Positions 23,291-35,879 of a DNA stretch of 64,000 nucleotides are shown in pieces (positions within the stretch are counted from its first letter, which is position 1; each line of letters opens with the position of its first letter). The DNA is taken from NCBI RefSeq assembly GCF_019925205.1, contig NC_083565.1:34748241-34812240 (forward strand). The letters run 5' to 3'. Origin of the DNA: Metopolophium dirhodum. Lineage: Eukaryota > Arthropoda > Insecta > Hemiptera > Aphididae. Under the pieces are notes generated by a model that saw only the letters and a list, made by a program, of their open reading frames with translations, did no database searches and had not been told where the DNA came from. The position numbers and the translations under genes were made by a program.

Positions 23291-24670
23291 AAATACAAAT
23301 GTGTTTGGTTGAGGTCAATAAAAAAAAATTGTTTAGCATCGCATGTATTATACATATAATACGAGTGTTTTATTTAGTCTGTTTATGTGGTAGTAAAACC
23401 AACCCGAATGAAATTGAAGGTTTTGCATTCAAAATATGTTGTATTACCTTTATTGTAGAACACACTGTATACGAAGAAACTTATTATACAATAACACAAC
23501 GTGCCCGTTTAATATTATTATTATTATTGTATGCTTTAAAGCTGCAGACAAATCACAAATGAAAGGAAACAGGAAAACTATAAATACATATTCATTTTTA
23601 TCACCATTATATTTAATTGGTTTGAAAAACTACGTTGTTATAATAGGTATAAAGGAAAAAGTTTCTCGACTCAAATATCTTGTAAAATATTTAAAATACA
23701 ATAGAAGGATCCAAGATTGAAAAAGTGTTGTGTGTGTACCACTTAAACTTTGTCTAAACGAGCTGAAAACCAGAATACCTTGACACATAACTATTTCAAG
23801 CGCATTTGAAAATGTGCCAGGTACAGTTTGTTCCCAATTAAAATTAGTTATTTGTTCAGTAGGTAATTGTAACTATGAGCAAACAATTAGTTAAACTAAA
23901 TTAATATTCTTAGTATATTATGATCGAAAGTGGCATCTGTTTTTTTCAATGCACGCAAGTTTGAAGTTTTGCTATATTGTTTTCCTCCAAAATCTTCGTT
24001 AAGTAGTCCTTTTATTTAACCCTTTTAATTCAACTAAAATAAAATGTACCGTTGAATAAATGACCTAATCATCATTATTGTTATTTAAAGACACGCTGTA
24101 CTGTTCACACGAATTTGGTATTGTTCAACGACGCGACAAATAATACAAATAATATCTATTACGTTAAGAAAGAACAGAACGATTTTGCCATATAAATTAA
24201 TATTTATATAGGCAACTATGTGTTATCTATTTATATAATATGAGTAATTTGTAAATATTATATATTATTTAATATACTGGTACTATTTAAAAGTATAACA
24301 ATACAAATAAATAGTAAAAAGTAAAATATTATTATAAAAATAAACAGTACAAAACGAAGTTAATTATTTAACTTTTTAATTAAATTATGCCATTACCTTA
24401 ATATTTCCGAGACCTTTTAAATAGTTGTAGGTGTATGTGCATATTATATTTATTACAATATTATTATTGTAGATGGTGTTCAGCAACGTAACACTTTCAC
24501 AGTTAACACTTTAACTAGGCACTTATAATATATACTAGTATACAAGTATACTATGTAAATCATACCGGATACCTAAACAATGGTTTACTAAAAACAAATG
24601 AAACTATAAGCTCGCTCTATACCTCATGCTGATCGCACTATTTGGTATTGGTTCCAAGATAATATTATAC
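23291..24670. other. AT-rich noncoding DNA, nothing recognised
   Basis: Two overlapping plus frames (23299-23562 and 23436-23720, up to 94 codons) are the longest in the window. They are isoleucine- and leucine-rich products of ATT/TTA repeats with no recognisable domain. Because they overlap in different frames, at most one could be real. I do not call a gene. Confidence 0.45.
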
Positions 24671-24850
24671 ATTCATTTTTATTCGAATTTAGGACGAGTA
24701 GTTTATGAGTTATAAGTATTTAAGGTTTAGACAAGCGGAGTAGTGGACACACATTTGCGGGGTAACCCCATACCACTCCACTCCGCCCATCTAAACTTCA
24801 AATGCTTATACCTCATAGACTACTCGCCCTAAATTAGATTTTTATGAATC
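24671..24850. mobile_element. Foldback miniature element centred on GGGGTAACCCC
   Basis: Two arms of roughly 80 bp (24671-24757 and 24770-24850) are inverted copies around the palindromic centre GGGGTAACCCC. Left-arm landmarks are GGACGAGTAGTTTATGAG, GTTTAGACAAGCGGAGTAG and GTGGACACAC. Right-arm landmarks, in reverse complement, are GGGCGAGTAGTCTATGAG, GTTTAGATGGGCGGAGTG and GAGTGGTATGGGG. Arm identity is roughly 80 percent by eye. It is a typical hairpin-type nonautonomous DNA element, probably embedded in or adjoining the element ending at 25083. No coding frame. Confidence 0.75.
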
Positions 24851-25083
24851 AAAATACTTAGAAAAATATTCTGCTTTGGAATATGAGTTTAAAACTCTAT
24901 GCTGTCATTCAAAAAAGTAAAAAACTTAAAAATTATATAGATAAAAAATATTTAAAAATATAATTTTTTAGTAAAAACATTTTTTTTTAACAACTTGAAA
25001 CTATGTAAAAAAATATTTTCAAAAACATTAATACTTTTTGAGATAATGAGTGTTTTACGCTTTATGAATCACCCTGTATATAT
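24851..25083 (+). mobile_element. DNA element with TGAATCACCCTGTATATA terminus
   Basis: The right edge reads TTTATGAATCACCCTGTATA. In reverse complement this is TATACAGGGTGATTCATAAA, a terminus type shared by many insect DNA transposons and related to the family B ends. No inverted partner is visible upstream. The interior is A/T-run rich and noncoding. It may be the outer half of the element whose core is the preceding foldback. Confidence 0.4.
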
Positions 25084-26920
25084 AATTCGTATTCAGTTAT
25101 TTTATTGCATTTTACAAATTTATTTATTTATCTATTTGTATTTGATATTTTATTTTGTTTTATAGGCTTCTAAACATATGTTTAGATCACCTTAGATATA
25201 TCCTCGTTGTGTCCGTTCGTCCATCTGTTAGTTACCAGTATGTACATATAGTTGCGATTGTTTATATTAAGGTATTTATATATTTCCGTAGTTACTGTAC
25301 GAAAATTGTATATGGAATTACAATTTATTGCATTTAGAAACCGAGAATTTAACACGCTCGCAGAGTGAGGTTTCCTAACTTGTTTTTGTTTTCTCCTATT
25401 TCACTACTGTTTAATTCGTTTGTGTAATAAATTCTAGTAGGTACAATAAAATTAGAATATAAACATCTTACTTTAAGTTTTTTAGACTAGTACTCAAATG
25501 CTATTCCACTGATAAAAGGTTTACTCAGTGGTGGATAGGACTTTTCTAAAACTATACAAAGTTAAAAAAAAATAAAATAATGAGTCATAATTTCTTGAAC
25601 TAAATACATTATTCTTCCATTGTTATGAAAAGCATTACTATTTAAAATATTTTCCAAAATGTTCATCATATAAAACGCAAAATGTTACAAATGATATTAT
25701 TGATAAACATTTTTAATATTTATATATCACACGGCAACACGGCTCGACGGAGAGATTGTTTTGAAGTTATAATTAAAAGTGGAAAATACAATTTTCTTGT
25801 GTGTCGTAAAAAAAAATTGAATTATACTATTATAATTTTTTTTTGTATAATATAACACGTTATTTATTTTTATCACACAAAAGTTGATAAGTGCTTAATA
25901 CAATTTTATGTGATAGTTTTTTAAGGTTATTTCATTTATTATCTGACTTAAAAATTATTCTCTTATTAGCTATTATTAAGAACGCAGTATATAGGCATAA
26001 CGATATTTTATATTGGTCAGGATCGATGTAGGATGGGAAAGAAAATCGTATTTGATGTATATACTAAGTTAATTTCAAAGCTTCTATTATCATACTGGAT
26101 GCGAATGATGCTTATATAAGACTAACACGCGATTATAGTTGGTGATTAAAATACAAAATTACTGAACTTGGGTTATAAGACAAAATTACAGCACTACTAC
26201 TATTCATATAGTTATGCATAATTAGGGTATATTAAAAATAAATATACAGTATAATTGTATAGTACATTTTACACCATTATGCGATACTGTACAGTAAATA
26301 TGTAGACGTCATAGTTTACGATCGATTCGATTTCTAAGCGCTGAATAAGTGTTATAACGTGTAATAATAAGGGTGATCAATACATTATTGGCGTATACGA
26401 TTAATTTATGGTTACTATATTATTATACATACAGTTTTATAGTGACTGACAATATCACAAGCGAAACACAAAAACACTAATTCTAACTGTATGGATATTA
26501 ACAAGACTATGGGCCACGTCCTTACCTAACCGTAAGAAATATATATTTTTATCTTATTTTTATTTGTATTTAATAAACGACATACAGCTTTAAATAGTAG
26601 CTTAAATTAAACAAAATAAACAAATGATAAAATGTATTTGACAAACGAATAGTAAAATATATAGTACATGATTTATAAAAAAGTAATGGTTGGGTCCAAG
26701 TTTGCTATCTGCATACATCGACGGAGTGGTTATAGCATATAGTTAAAATGAGACATTTGGATGTACCATATGTACCATGGGACAGAACGACGTGTGGGAC
26801 GAGCAGGGACATTGAAGGTAAGTTAGGATAGTAACGTAGGAGAGTCAATTTTATTATTGAGTAAATTTCAAAGAAACGTTAGGCTAGCTGCATATATTGA
26901 CAGTTGTACGATATAAATAG
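25084..26920. other. AT-rich noncoding DNA, nothing recognised
   Basis: A 60-codon plus frame (25155-25337) has no support. Near 25523 a CAGTGGTGGATAGGACTTTT motif might be a decayed transposon end, without partner. Confidence 0.5.
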
Positions 26921-26924
26921 GTAC

Positions 26925-27005
26925 GTGGTACAATGTGGGAATCGAATCCGTGACCCTACATGTCAAATACAGACGCGTAGACACTGGGCCACCGGGGTCT
27001 TATCA
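26925..27005 (-). mobile_element. Decayed tRNA-derived SINE head
   Basis: Read on the minus strand the segment runs GACCCCGGTGGCCCAGTGTC, TACGCGTCTG, GTAGGGTCACGGATTCGATTC, CCACATTG. TGGCCCAGTGT (complement of about 26981-26991) fits a Pol III A-box. GGATTCGATTCC (complement of about 26938-26949) fits a B-box with one change. The T-arm no longer pairs and no clean cloverleaf can be drawn, so this is not a functional tRNA. The body would extend toward lower coordinates (about 26690), but its tail and any target duplication were not identified. Confidence 0.6.
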
Positions 27006-28039
27006 TCTCAACTTCGATACATTCCTATATATCGATCTATATTATCTAGGTGCATGTGTGGGTGAGTCAAACGGTTGACAAAAATGTTGTCACAAAATAA
27101 CGTGACCTCGTCATATTTTTAAATACAAATTATATTCAATATTTCAATAACTTCAATATTCATGTATATAGTATACACTGTATAGTATTAAATATGAATA
27201 ACTACTAGCATAGTGTACGCGTGTTTGATGTTGTTATGGGAGGATATTGTCAGGGTAGAAGTGAAAAGGTAGAGAAACTGCTGCAGTCCATTTTACTGCT
27301 GTACATCGCCTGGCGCCGTCATTTAATCGAATGAACCACTCGCGTTTATAAGCCAATTTTGACTCTACGTGCACATAATATAATCCAATATATAAATTAC
27401 ACTGCGTATATATCTGTATATATACAATACAGCCATGGTTAACAGGGCGAGAGGAGACTTATACGAGGCCAAAACGACTTGGCACCATCCTTAACTCTCG
27501 ACCAGTTATATTATATTATGTACGGACTACGGATACCGCAGTGTTCCCACTTCCTGTTTCCTAGGTGCACTTGAGCCATCACAGTCCACGACTAAATAAT
27601 GCACGTGCGCATAATATCATTAGTATTACCGTCTTGCAGTAGACTCTCATATAGTTGTATAATACAATATAGAATATGTAATGTTGGTATATGTTTACAT
27701 ACCTAAGGTGACCAACAACAAAGATTTTCAATTGTTTGGGTGGCCAGAATCTAGTTTATAAACTAGTAAACATAAAATTATAAATTATGATCTATACTCT
27801 ACAGTATCCAACTCACATAGTATTTTATTTGCATGTAGCTAAAAAAATCAAGAAAACGTTTTTGTTGCCATAATATTATTATGCTCACGGTATAAAACTG
27901 GAAATAGACAAAAAGCAAAAAAGCAAAAGACTATTCCTACCCAATTTTCGTCGGATGAAACACATTCTCAAGACCAGTGTAGAGATACTTTCGAGTTCTT
28001 ATGTAAATATAAAAACCCTATCGATAACCCATCGAGCGT
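27006..28039. other. Noncoding DNA with scattered CpG, nothing recognised
   Basis: Patches at 27230-27360 and 27430-27620 are less AT-rich (CTGGCGCCGTC, ACGAGGCCAAAACGACTTGG) but contain no open frame or element termini. Confidence 0.4.
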
Positions 28040-28335
28040 GAAAAACTTATGCCGTACAATTCAGAGGAAAACATCGATGCGTGGCACGGTACTGAGCGCG
28101 GTGGTTTACTTTATTTTCTGTGCGTTTTAAAAAGTCTTAAATTTATAGCGTTTACCGACGTTTACTGGAAGCGAACGACACCCCGGAGAGACGGTATTCT
28201 CTGCGTATTTGAGAGCCATTTGTTTCACCCTCAACCGCGCTTTTCCTTATTAAGTAAATCAAAAGGCCCAGTGCTACAGTACGCGACTGCGAGGCGATGT
28301 AAACCATTAAGTCTCTTCGTGACCGGGTAAACCAT
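28040..28335 (+). other. CpG-richer block with an unrecognised 93-codon frame
   Basis: A plus frame (28049-28330) begins MPYNSEENIDAWHGTERGG and ends PLSLFVTG. An overlapping minus frame (28152-28364) is open as well. Base composition is clearly higher in GC than the flanks and CpG is frequent. I recognise no domain. TTTAT/TTTAC-type homeodomain-like sites occur within (28105-28160). The block could be an exon, a promoter or an enhancer; sequence alone does not decide. Confidence 0.22.
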
Positions 28336-29975
28336 ATTATAATATGATAATATATTATATGCACATTTTAAGTAATATATATAATATATATGTGTGCAAA
28401 AAGGAGTTTGAGTAACAAGGAATTTGAAAAAAATGGTTTACCCGTTTTTTACTCGCATTACCTACTCTGAAACTTGAATAGCGAATATTCCCGTGAAACC
28501 AGGACCGTATATGATGTGTTATAAATAGTGTAAATAGTCCCAGTGGTTAACGAACCATTAAGATAATACATTTCCAGACTCGTTACCAGGGTGTTTCTAT
28601 TTAGTTTTACTACTTCAAGTAGAGTAATGCAGTGTAAATTTAATTTTTAATTTTTTTCTAAATATTTTTAAGAGCACTTTGTATACATTTTACACTGACG
28701 GCCTAATATCAAAAACTGTAACTTCAAGTATATTAATATGATACTCAACCAGCCAAAAAAGGTCATCAAAATCAATTTGATTACTTTGATGTTATATATT
28801 TATTTATGTAAATACTGTAAAGTATTTATAGCATATTATTATCTTAACTATCAAAAAAACATAAGCTTACATTATCTAATGATAGATTATAGCAATTAAC
28901 TTAAGATAAGTGTTAATATTATCAGAAAACGCATAATTACGTCAATATTGGATTTTTGCATCAATGGATACAATAAAAGGAATTTGGAGTTGTAGGAAAC
29001 GGGAGGGGGCCCTAAAATTTAATTCTCCAAACAAAGAATTAGCGATATGTCCATTCATAAGCCTACCTATTATTAAGTTAAACTCATATTTTAGATTCGC
29101 TAGAGGGGCCAAACATATACTGTAGAGAGCCAGAACCTATGCATAACTGGGCAAGTGTCTTGTGGGTCATGGTTAATTTTTAGGATGATCGATGAGGAAT
29201 TATAATCATCTTTGTACAGTGTGAACGGGTCCCGTAATACTGATGCATATTCCAAAAAAAATCTTACAACTTACAAGATAACAGTAATTAATCTTAGTGA
29301 GATATAAAACTTGAATTATACCGTGTATCACATATCATAGCGTATTCAGAGCTTTGCAACACATCGCTTCGATATGGCAGTCAAAGTTCAAAGTTCAAAC
29401 TATATGTGAAGATAACATCTAAATCTCATGATTATTAACCAACTCAAAATTAGAGCCATTTATGGTATATGTATGGTTGATAGTATATATTGGTATTTAG
29501 TATCTAATAAATTACATGGAGCAACATTTTACCTAGATATATTAAACTTAATTCCGATTGAATGGAACCAATGATTTATGTTTTAATATCAGATGAACCA
29601 TATACACCATAAGTAGGTTATACTTCCATTGATTGTATTTTATGGTGACCGATTTCATCGGAACGAAGGAATCCATTGTTTTTTAATAAGAACTTAAAGA
29701 TTTTGTATTCAATATTATCGGTTCTTAATAAATGTGCATTATTAATTATCTGTGTTTTTAACAAATACCTTAAGTCTTAACTAAAGCGAGATAAATTTAG
29801 TACTACAATATAGTTTAAACTAAAGACATAATATGTGGTACAAATATTTATTTTTGGTTAATGATTCCTTTTTACTTAATTTCAATATTTTACCATAAAT
29901 CCTTATTCAGAGTGTACAATGTTGATTTTACAATGTGTTTGTTCTTTTTCTCTCTATCATCACCTTTTGTAACGG
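28336..29975. other. Noncoding DNA, nothing recognised
   Basis: A GGGAGGGGGCCCTAAAATTT segment near 29001 and GGGGCCAAAC near 29106 may be transposon-end remnants, but no inverted partner was seen. No credible frames. Confidence 0.45.
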
Positions 29976-29979
29976 TAAA

Positions 29980-30150
29980 AATGCTTCAACTCTTAATTTT
30001 GATGGTGGTTTTTAGTAGAAAATTGGATGTAGTTAATACTTTTGAGAGAAGGAGTGATAAGGGTAAAATTCCAAGTACTTTTCTTAATAAACAGGAAAAA
30101 AAACTAAGAAAAGCGGGAATTTTCCAAAAAACTAGTTTTTGACTAAAAGT
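29980..30150 (+). repeat. Family A internal fragment
   Basis: TTCAACTCTTAATTTTGATG, TAGTAGAAAATTGGATGTAG and TTAATACTTTTGAGAGAAGG match 14888-14945 (TTCAACTTTGAGCATGATGT, GGTAGAAAATTTGGTCAAGT, TGATACTTTGAGAGTCAAA). The open frame crossing it (29861-30142, 93 codons) is therefore best explained as repeat-derived and not as a gene. Confidence 0.45.
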
Positions 30151-33100
30151 TCAGCAACAAATATAACCGTAGGGCGTATAGGTACTTGAAATTATCGTCA
30201 AATGTTTATACTAGGTAGCATTTTTTTTTACATTATACAATTTTCAAAATATTTTGACCGTCTTCAAAATATTTATAGGCATAATAAATTATTATTTTTT
30301 TACAATTATTGTAGATTAAAATGTTTTTGCTTGGTTAAATAACTTAAGACTTTAATACAAGATGTCACATCAGTTGTCCTTATAGTATAAAAATATCGAA
30401 AATACATATGCACATTTTTTTTTTTGTATTCAACAAGCCTATTAAAGCACAACTGTTAAACTTGAAAAATATACTATATAAAATCAAATGGTTGGTACAT
30501 AATTATAACCTAGGACGACTCACCTCCAAACTTATTATTATGTTGTTATTAGACTTATCATAACACAAAGTTCCAGTTAATGCATGTACAAACTATTAAC
30601 TAACATTGTCTTTAATATCATTAACCCCATCATTTGAATACAAACAGTTTATTTAACAATAATACTAAAATAGACTTTTATTTATTGCTTTTATTACCAC
30701 AACCGTTGAACCTTTAGTAGTAATTAATGATCTCAGATTAAAAACTGAATTAAATTTACTTTACCGACTTTTGATGTTTTATTTAAATTTTAAAAACATA
30801 AACTTTAAATCAATGATTTTAGTTATTAATTATATTTCAGAAATAAAAATAATTTGGTACCTTAGATATTTAACGTTTATCAGACATTGTTTGATAATTT
30901 ATTGGTATGAAATATCTTAAAAAATATTTCTTTTTAAATCAAAACTGTAGTGTTTTAAAACCCACCTTAAATATATATTAGTAAGCTGAGCTCTACTATA
31001 GAGACTGTTTTTAAATGTAAGAATTTATCATTCCTTTAAGACATATAATAATTAGTTACACACCATTAACCTTCGCCAAAATAATCGAGGCAAGATAGCT
31101 TCTTAATATCCGATCTTTTATTGCCTAATTGTTGATAATAATCTGTTGTAATGCTGCACATCGTATAAGCAATAAAGGTGTATTCAGTATTGTTGTGTTC
31201 AAGAAAATTTTAAAATATTATATTCTTGGTAAAAATATAAACAAACTGTTATTTGGTTACTGCATTTTGTCTTTGTCTAATTGTGTATTTCTCTGTGCTT
31301 TTAGCCCATGCTAATAAAAGCTAAATTTATTTTTATCAGTAAGGTTACTTTTTAATAAAATATTAGCATAAACATTTTATTTACGTTAAAATATATAATA
31401 TTATTAGTAAATATGAAAAAAAAATTTGGTAGATTGGTGTAGGTTTATTACCTACTACCTAGTGGCTAGTATATACATGTGCCAGGACACCAGGTGGTTA
31501 TCTATTTTTTCTTATAAAATACCCAATGATTCATATGTAATTACAAATATTCTTCGACAGTATAAATATAAAAAAATAAATCCAAAAAACAATTGCAATT
31601 ATATTTTTAATTTACTGAAATAAAATGTTTTTATGTTGCAATTATTTAAAATATTTCAGTTTTTACATATGATACACTTTTTTGTATACTATACAATATA
31701 CATATTTCTTATGCATGAAGTAAATATAATGACACTATTTAGTATTATAATGTTAAATATAATTATAACATGAAATTAATTTATTAACCTACCTTAATCA
31801 ATATTGCAAACATTTATTTTTGCAGATTGTTGATTAGAATAATATAGAGCTCGATATTTTTCGTTACCAAAGCCAAATGTTCTCTGTGGTAATAATTTAA
31901 TAAAATAAATTTTAAATTAGTTAGAGTTTAGTTCATAAGTTTGACGAAACTTTTCTATACTGTATATAAGCAACATATTTTTACTCTAATTTAATTTCTA
32001 CAGTAAATAATATATTGTTCACATATATTATTCAGTGACCACAAAGTTAATATCATTCGTCGATTTGATCTAATAAAATTGTCAACTCATTTTGCTCATA
32101 ATCTTAAATTGTAATATGTCCTAAGTATTTTAAAAATGAATTCCTCACTCCAATCAGAGTTATATATCAAGTTTAATTTAAAATGCCTTGAGACTTAATA
32201 ACTAGTGTATGAAAGCTTAATTATAAACCGTTACATAAATAGTATTATAGAATTTTTTAATTCACAATAGCTATAGGTAAAATTATTTCTAATAACTAAA
32301 CATGGTGCAATGGTGTATTACTATTTACAGTGAATTTATGATTCCCTTCTCCATAATCGTAATTACAATTTTAAAACTCGACGATATAGATATTACATAT
32401 ATACCTATATAGATTATTTTACAACATAAAATATAAAAACGGCAATAGCTGTATTAATTGATGACTATATTACAATAAGTAGGTAGGTACCTACTTTTAT
32501 AGCATAACCTTATCACTGGAAATGGTAACTGTAATTCCACTAATTTAACATAAAACTTTTCATCACGTGAAAAAACCCATAGAACTATTTGATTTTATAG
32601 GTACATACTATGGTACTCTAGCGTTTATATTAACCCATGTCTCATATAGTATTATATTATTTCAACATATGATGCTTGTTAACATATTAACATAAATATT
32701 ATTTTGAGCTGAATATAGGATAAAATATTTCTGACCGATTTTTCGTCAGGGTTTCGTGGGCATGGTTACTTATCATATTAATTAGAATTCATAGATTTTC
32801 CTTGTAGAGGAAAAATATCGAGTAGCGTGCTATGTTTTTATTAATTAAGTAAGTATTCATAATATATAATATGATGATATGTTATTATAAATTTATTAAA
32901 CAGATAGGTATATGACTAACGCATGTATCATTAAGAGTAAAATATAATCAACATATTATGCATGAAATACTAAAAAGGCTAAAACAAAAATACATGTGAT
33001 ACCTAATCTAAAAACCATTTAGTCAGAGTTTATGAATCGAGCAATCATATTTACGTAAAGAATTTAGTTGGTAACCATCTTGATTGTTTTCAACCAATAA

Positions 33101-33520
33101 TTAAACACTAATTTCTCAATTATCAGTCCTCTAATACATTTGAATTAGATTACGACAAATTTAATCCATAAAATTAAAGTAATTACGTAGTCAAGACTCA
33201 AGATACTCAACAATAGTTGAAACAAAATCAAGATATTAAAAATCTTTGATGGTTACTAAGGTTTTACAATTACAAGTAATTAACGTACCTTGCTTAAATA
33301 CAATCTTTAAAGTTTGATTTATAATCGTTTTAACAGTCTTTATCAGCTTTCTAAATTACTTTCTAGACAACAATGAATCACTTTTATGACATTTTTCTTG
33401 GTGTGGTTTTTATTCAATTTCTTCATCCTATTTACTCCGAATGGTGGAGAAAATCAATCGGACGTTTCTAGTAGGTTTTTTCTTATCCACCCGTTTGTGT
33501 TTCACCCCTTCTCGTCGTAG
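30151..33520. other. Long AT-rich noncoding stretch
   Basis: Frames at 31129-31314 and 31426-31623 are low complexity and unsupported. No element termini, hairpins or RNA genes were recognised. Confidence 0.5.
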
Positions 33521-33628
33521 GATCATGGTTATCCATTGATTCTCTGGGGAAATCAACCACACGAATTGCAATGGTCAATAAAATGCACAGAAAGGGACTA
33601 AGGGGATGTATCGACAAATCCTACTGCG
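33521..33628 (+). CDS. Candidate internal exon, function unknown
   Basis: A long pyrimidine-rich tract (about 33476-33516) ends in GTCGTAG, followed by an open frame reading SWLSIDSLGKSTTRIAMVNK and then MHRKGLRGCIDKSYC. It ends at TACTGCG followed by GTAATAATG, a passable 5' splice site. The segment is 108 bp, a multiple of three, with phase 1 introns implied on both sides, and it stands out by higher GC than its flanks. The frame stays open upstream through the pyrimidine tract and closes at a TAA just after the donor. No homology is recognised and no partner exons were found. It may be chance. Confidence 0.2.
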
Positions 33629-34073
33629 GTAATAATGTCTAATAATATACCTTTTGTCATTGGAAAGGCACCTCGTCTTAAATTTAAATCACTGTTACTA
33701 TCCGATTTTAGATAATAAAAAGGTATTCACCAGAAATACTAATAAGTTATACCATTGTAATTATATACACAAAAATTAGATTATAATATATTTTAAGTGG
33801 AATTCTAAAAATCTTAAAGATAAAATATCGACCGCTAGAGCGGTATACGTTTCTGTGAATCCATAAATTTTCTACAAGAACCAAATACTAAAGAAAGCAA
33901 TTGTGGTAATGATAAATTGATAAGTATTTTTTTAGAAAAAAATATTAGACAAATATAGAAACGTGTGCATTCGTCTTACATATCAAATGGCGTGTAATTT
34001 CTTTGTAACTATTGTATGCAATAATTGCATTTATATTATATATTTAGAATATATTTAGAATAAAATATATTCA
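33629..34073. other. AT-rich noncoding DNA, nothing recognised
   Basis: No features were seen. Confidence 0.5.
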
Positions 34074-34386
34074 TACAGAGTGATAGCATGCTCACCTCCT
34101 TTCTTTCTTCAATAATGCAGTTATTCGAAACCTAATTATTTAGCAAATAATTTTTCTGAAAACGTTGACGCATCAGAATCATAATACGAACGAGTCGTTT
34201 TTGTGTTATGTTACTTAGGCTGTACTGAGGCGATAATAGGAATCTAAAAATATAATCAAAAAATCTCAAGAATTTGAAAATATGGTCTTAAAGTTTAAAA
34301 TTTAAAAATTCCAAGAAACAGAATTTGAACAAATATATTATTTAAAGAGAAAATGGGAGTGAGTATGCTCAATGAATCTTCCTATA
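34074..34386 (+). mobile_element. Family B miniature inverted-repeat element, both ends present
   Basis: The left terminus TACAGAGTGATAGCATGCTC followed by ACCTCCTTTCTTTCTTCAAT is mirrored at the right by GGGAGTGAGTATGCTCAATG and AATCTTCCTATA. The terminal inverted repeats are about 30 bp with several mismatches. The 313-bp interior has no coding frame. The left end with TTCTTCAATAATGCAGTTAT is shared with the minus copy ending at 6170, which fixes it as a family. The flanks are TA-rich, so a TA target duplication is possible but cannot be proven. Confidence 0.65.
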
Positions 34387-35040
34387 TACCTATGTGTTTA
34401 TTATTTAAAACATATTTTAAACTGTGATTTAGAATTTTAAAATGGACATTAAATTCAAATTAGTATTTGTGATAGTATGTTTAAATCGTAATATTTTACA
34501 TTTTGAAAAAACGCACCCTGTAATAACTAATCAGGCGTTCTTAACTATATTATATTTAATAAAATGTACTAAATTAACAATTAATAAAGCTGTATACAAG
34601 TGCCATATATATTGTTTATCCACGCATATTGATCACGTGAGTCATGACAGTAATATTTCACGGTACCAGTTTACCACATTATGAACAATGGGTATTATAC
34701 TCTATGACAACTGTTGATAAAACATCTTGTAAACTTATTTACATTTTGTGGACTAATTAAAATATTTTACACCAATGTTTTAAAAATGATTCAATCTAAG
34801 ATTAAGTGGTATAAAAATTACCAACAATTTTAAGTTTTTATAAAATGTTAAATTTATAATCTGAATTATTTAGAACAAAATTTAAATATTTTAAAATGTT
34901 AAAAGTTAAATGAAAAATATAAAACGTTAGATTAGGTTAAGGTATTAATTAGTGTATATTAAAATCAATAAATGTACCTACTAAAATCAAATTAAAATTA
35001 ATTAATTTTGAAAAAGAGGCACTGCTAGCTTGATTTTAAC
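34387..35040. other. AT-rich noncoding DNA, nothing recognised
   Basis: An 80-codon plus frame at 34442-34684 begins MDIKFKLVFVIVCLNRN. It has a hydrophobic start but no domain or context, and is probably chance. Confidence 0.45.
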
Positions 35041-35068
35041 CACGATTAAATATATACCTTTAATCGTG
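35041..35068. repeat. Perfect 10-bp hairpin
   Basis: CACGATTAAA and TTTAATCGTG flank the 8-nt loop TATATACC. A GATTTTAAC direct repeat sits on either side of the stem. Small; significance unknown. Confidence 0.4.
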
Positions 35069-35879
35069 ATTTTAACGTAGCACCAACCTAATCTAACCAC
35101 TTCAGGAAAAATGTATAAATCATAAATATGTTTTTGAGTTTTTAACGTAATTTTATAAATATTGAGAAGCATGCTACGTTATAAGTTAATTTTTTACTTA
35201 ACTACAAATAATCAACAACTTAAGTCAAATAAAATATAATTTGTATTGTACCTATTTAATTGTTTGTATCTCAAAACGCTTTCTGGTATCTAGCATTAGA
35301 ATTCATAATTTCTGAAATATAATATTATCTACTTTTTAGCAAATAATTCTAAAACAAGCTATAAATTATACTTTATTTTATTTGTAATTAAATTGTATAA
35401 ATTTGACACAAATTCTTAATATGTAATAAGTAACCATGACAGCGAAATCTTACGAAAAATTGGTCAGAAACAAAATCTTGTATCCAGTCAATTACCTTAT
35501 TATTCATGTTAAAAAAATATATTCATGTATAAATCTAAAAAGTGTAAAATATTTTTAATTAAATATATTTTTAATTTGGTACGACGTGCGTACAGAACGT
35601 GTAAAATATTTATAAGACGAAAATTAAATAAATAAAAATAATTCATAAAACGTAGATACCTACTAAATATGTAAAAAGTTTCAACTGACCAAAATTAATG
35701 AAAATTTATAAAAATGAAAAAAATACCTAAAATACTATACAAACAAAGACATTACTTAGTAAGTATATTTTATAATATATTTATATATTGCTAAAGTTTA
35801 GCCTATAATGCTATCATAATATTCATTTTTGCCATAAACTTTGATTTTATTATATTATTAATATTTAATTTTTATAATA
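35069..35879. other. AT-rich noncoding DNA, nothing recognised
   Basis: No features were seen. Confidence 0.5.

Noticed and set aside
23299..23720. Two overlapping plus-strand frames of 87 and 94 codons, the longest in the window
   Set aside because: They overlap in different frames, are dominated by I/L/Y from ATT/TTA repeats, and lack any domain, splice or start context.
26925..27005. Possible functional tRNA gene on the minus strand
   Set aside because: The A- and B-boxes are recognisable, but the T-arm and acceptor do not pair and no sensible anticodon stem can be drawn.
29861..30142. 93-codon plus frame with a hydrophobic N-terminus
   Set aside because: Its middle matches a dispersed family A segment also found near 14888, so it is repeat-derived.
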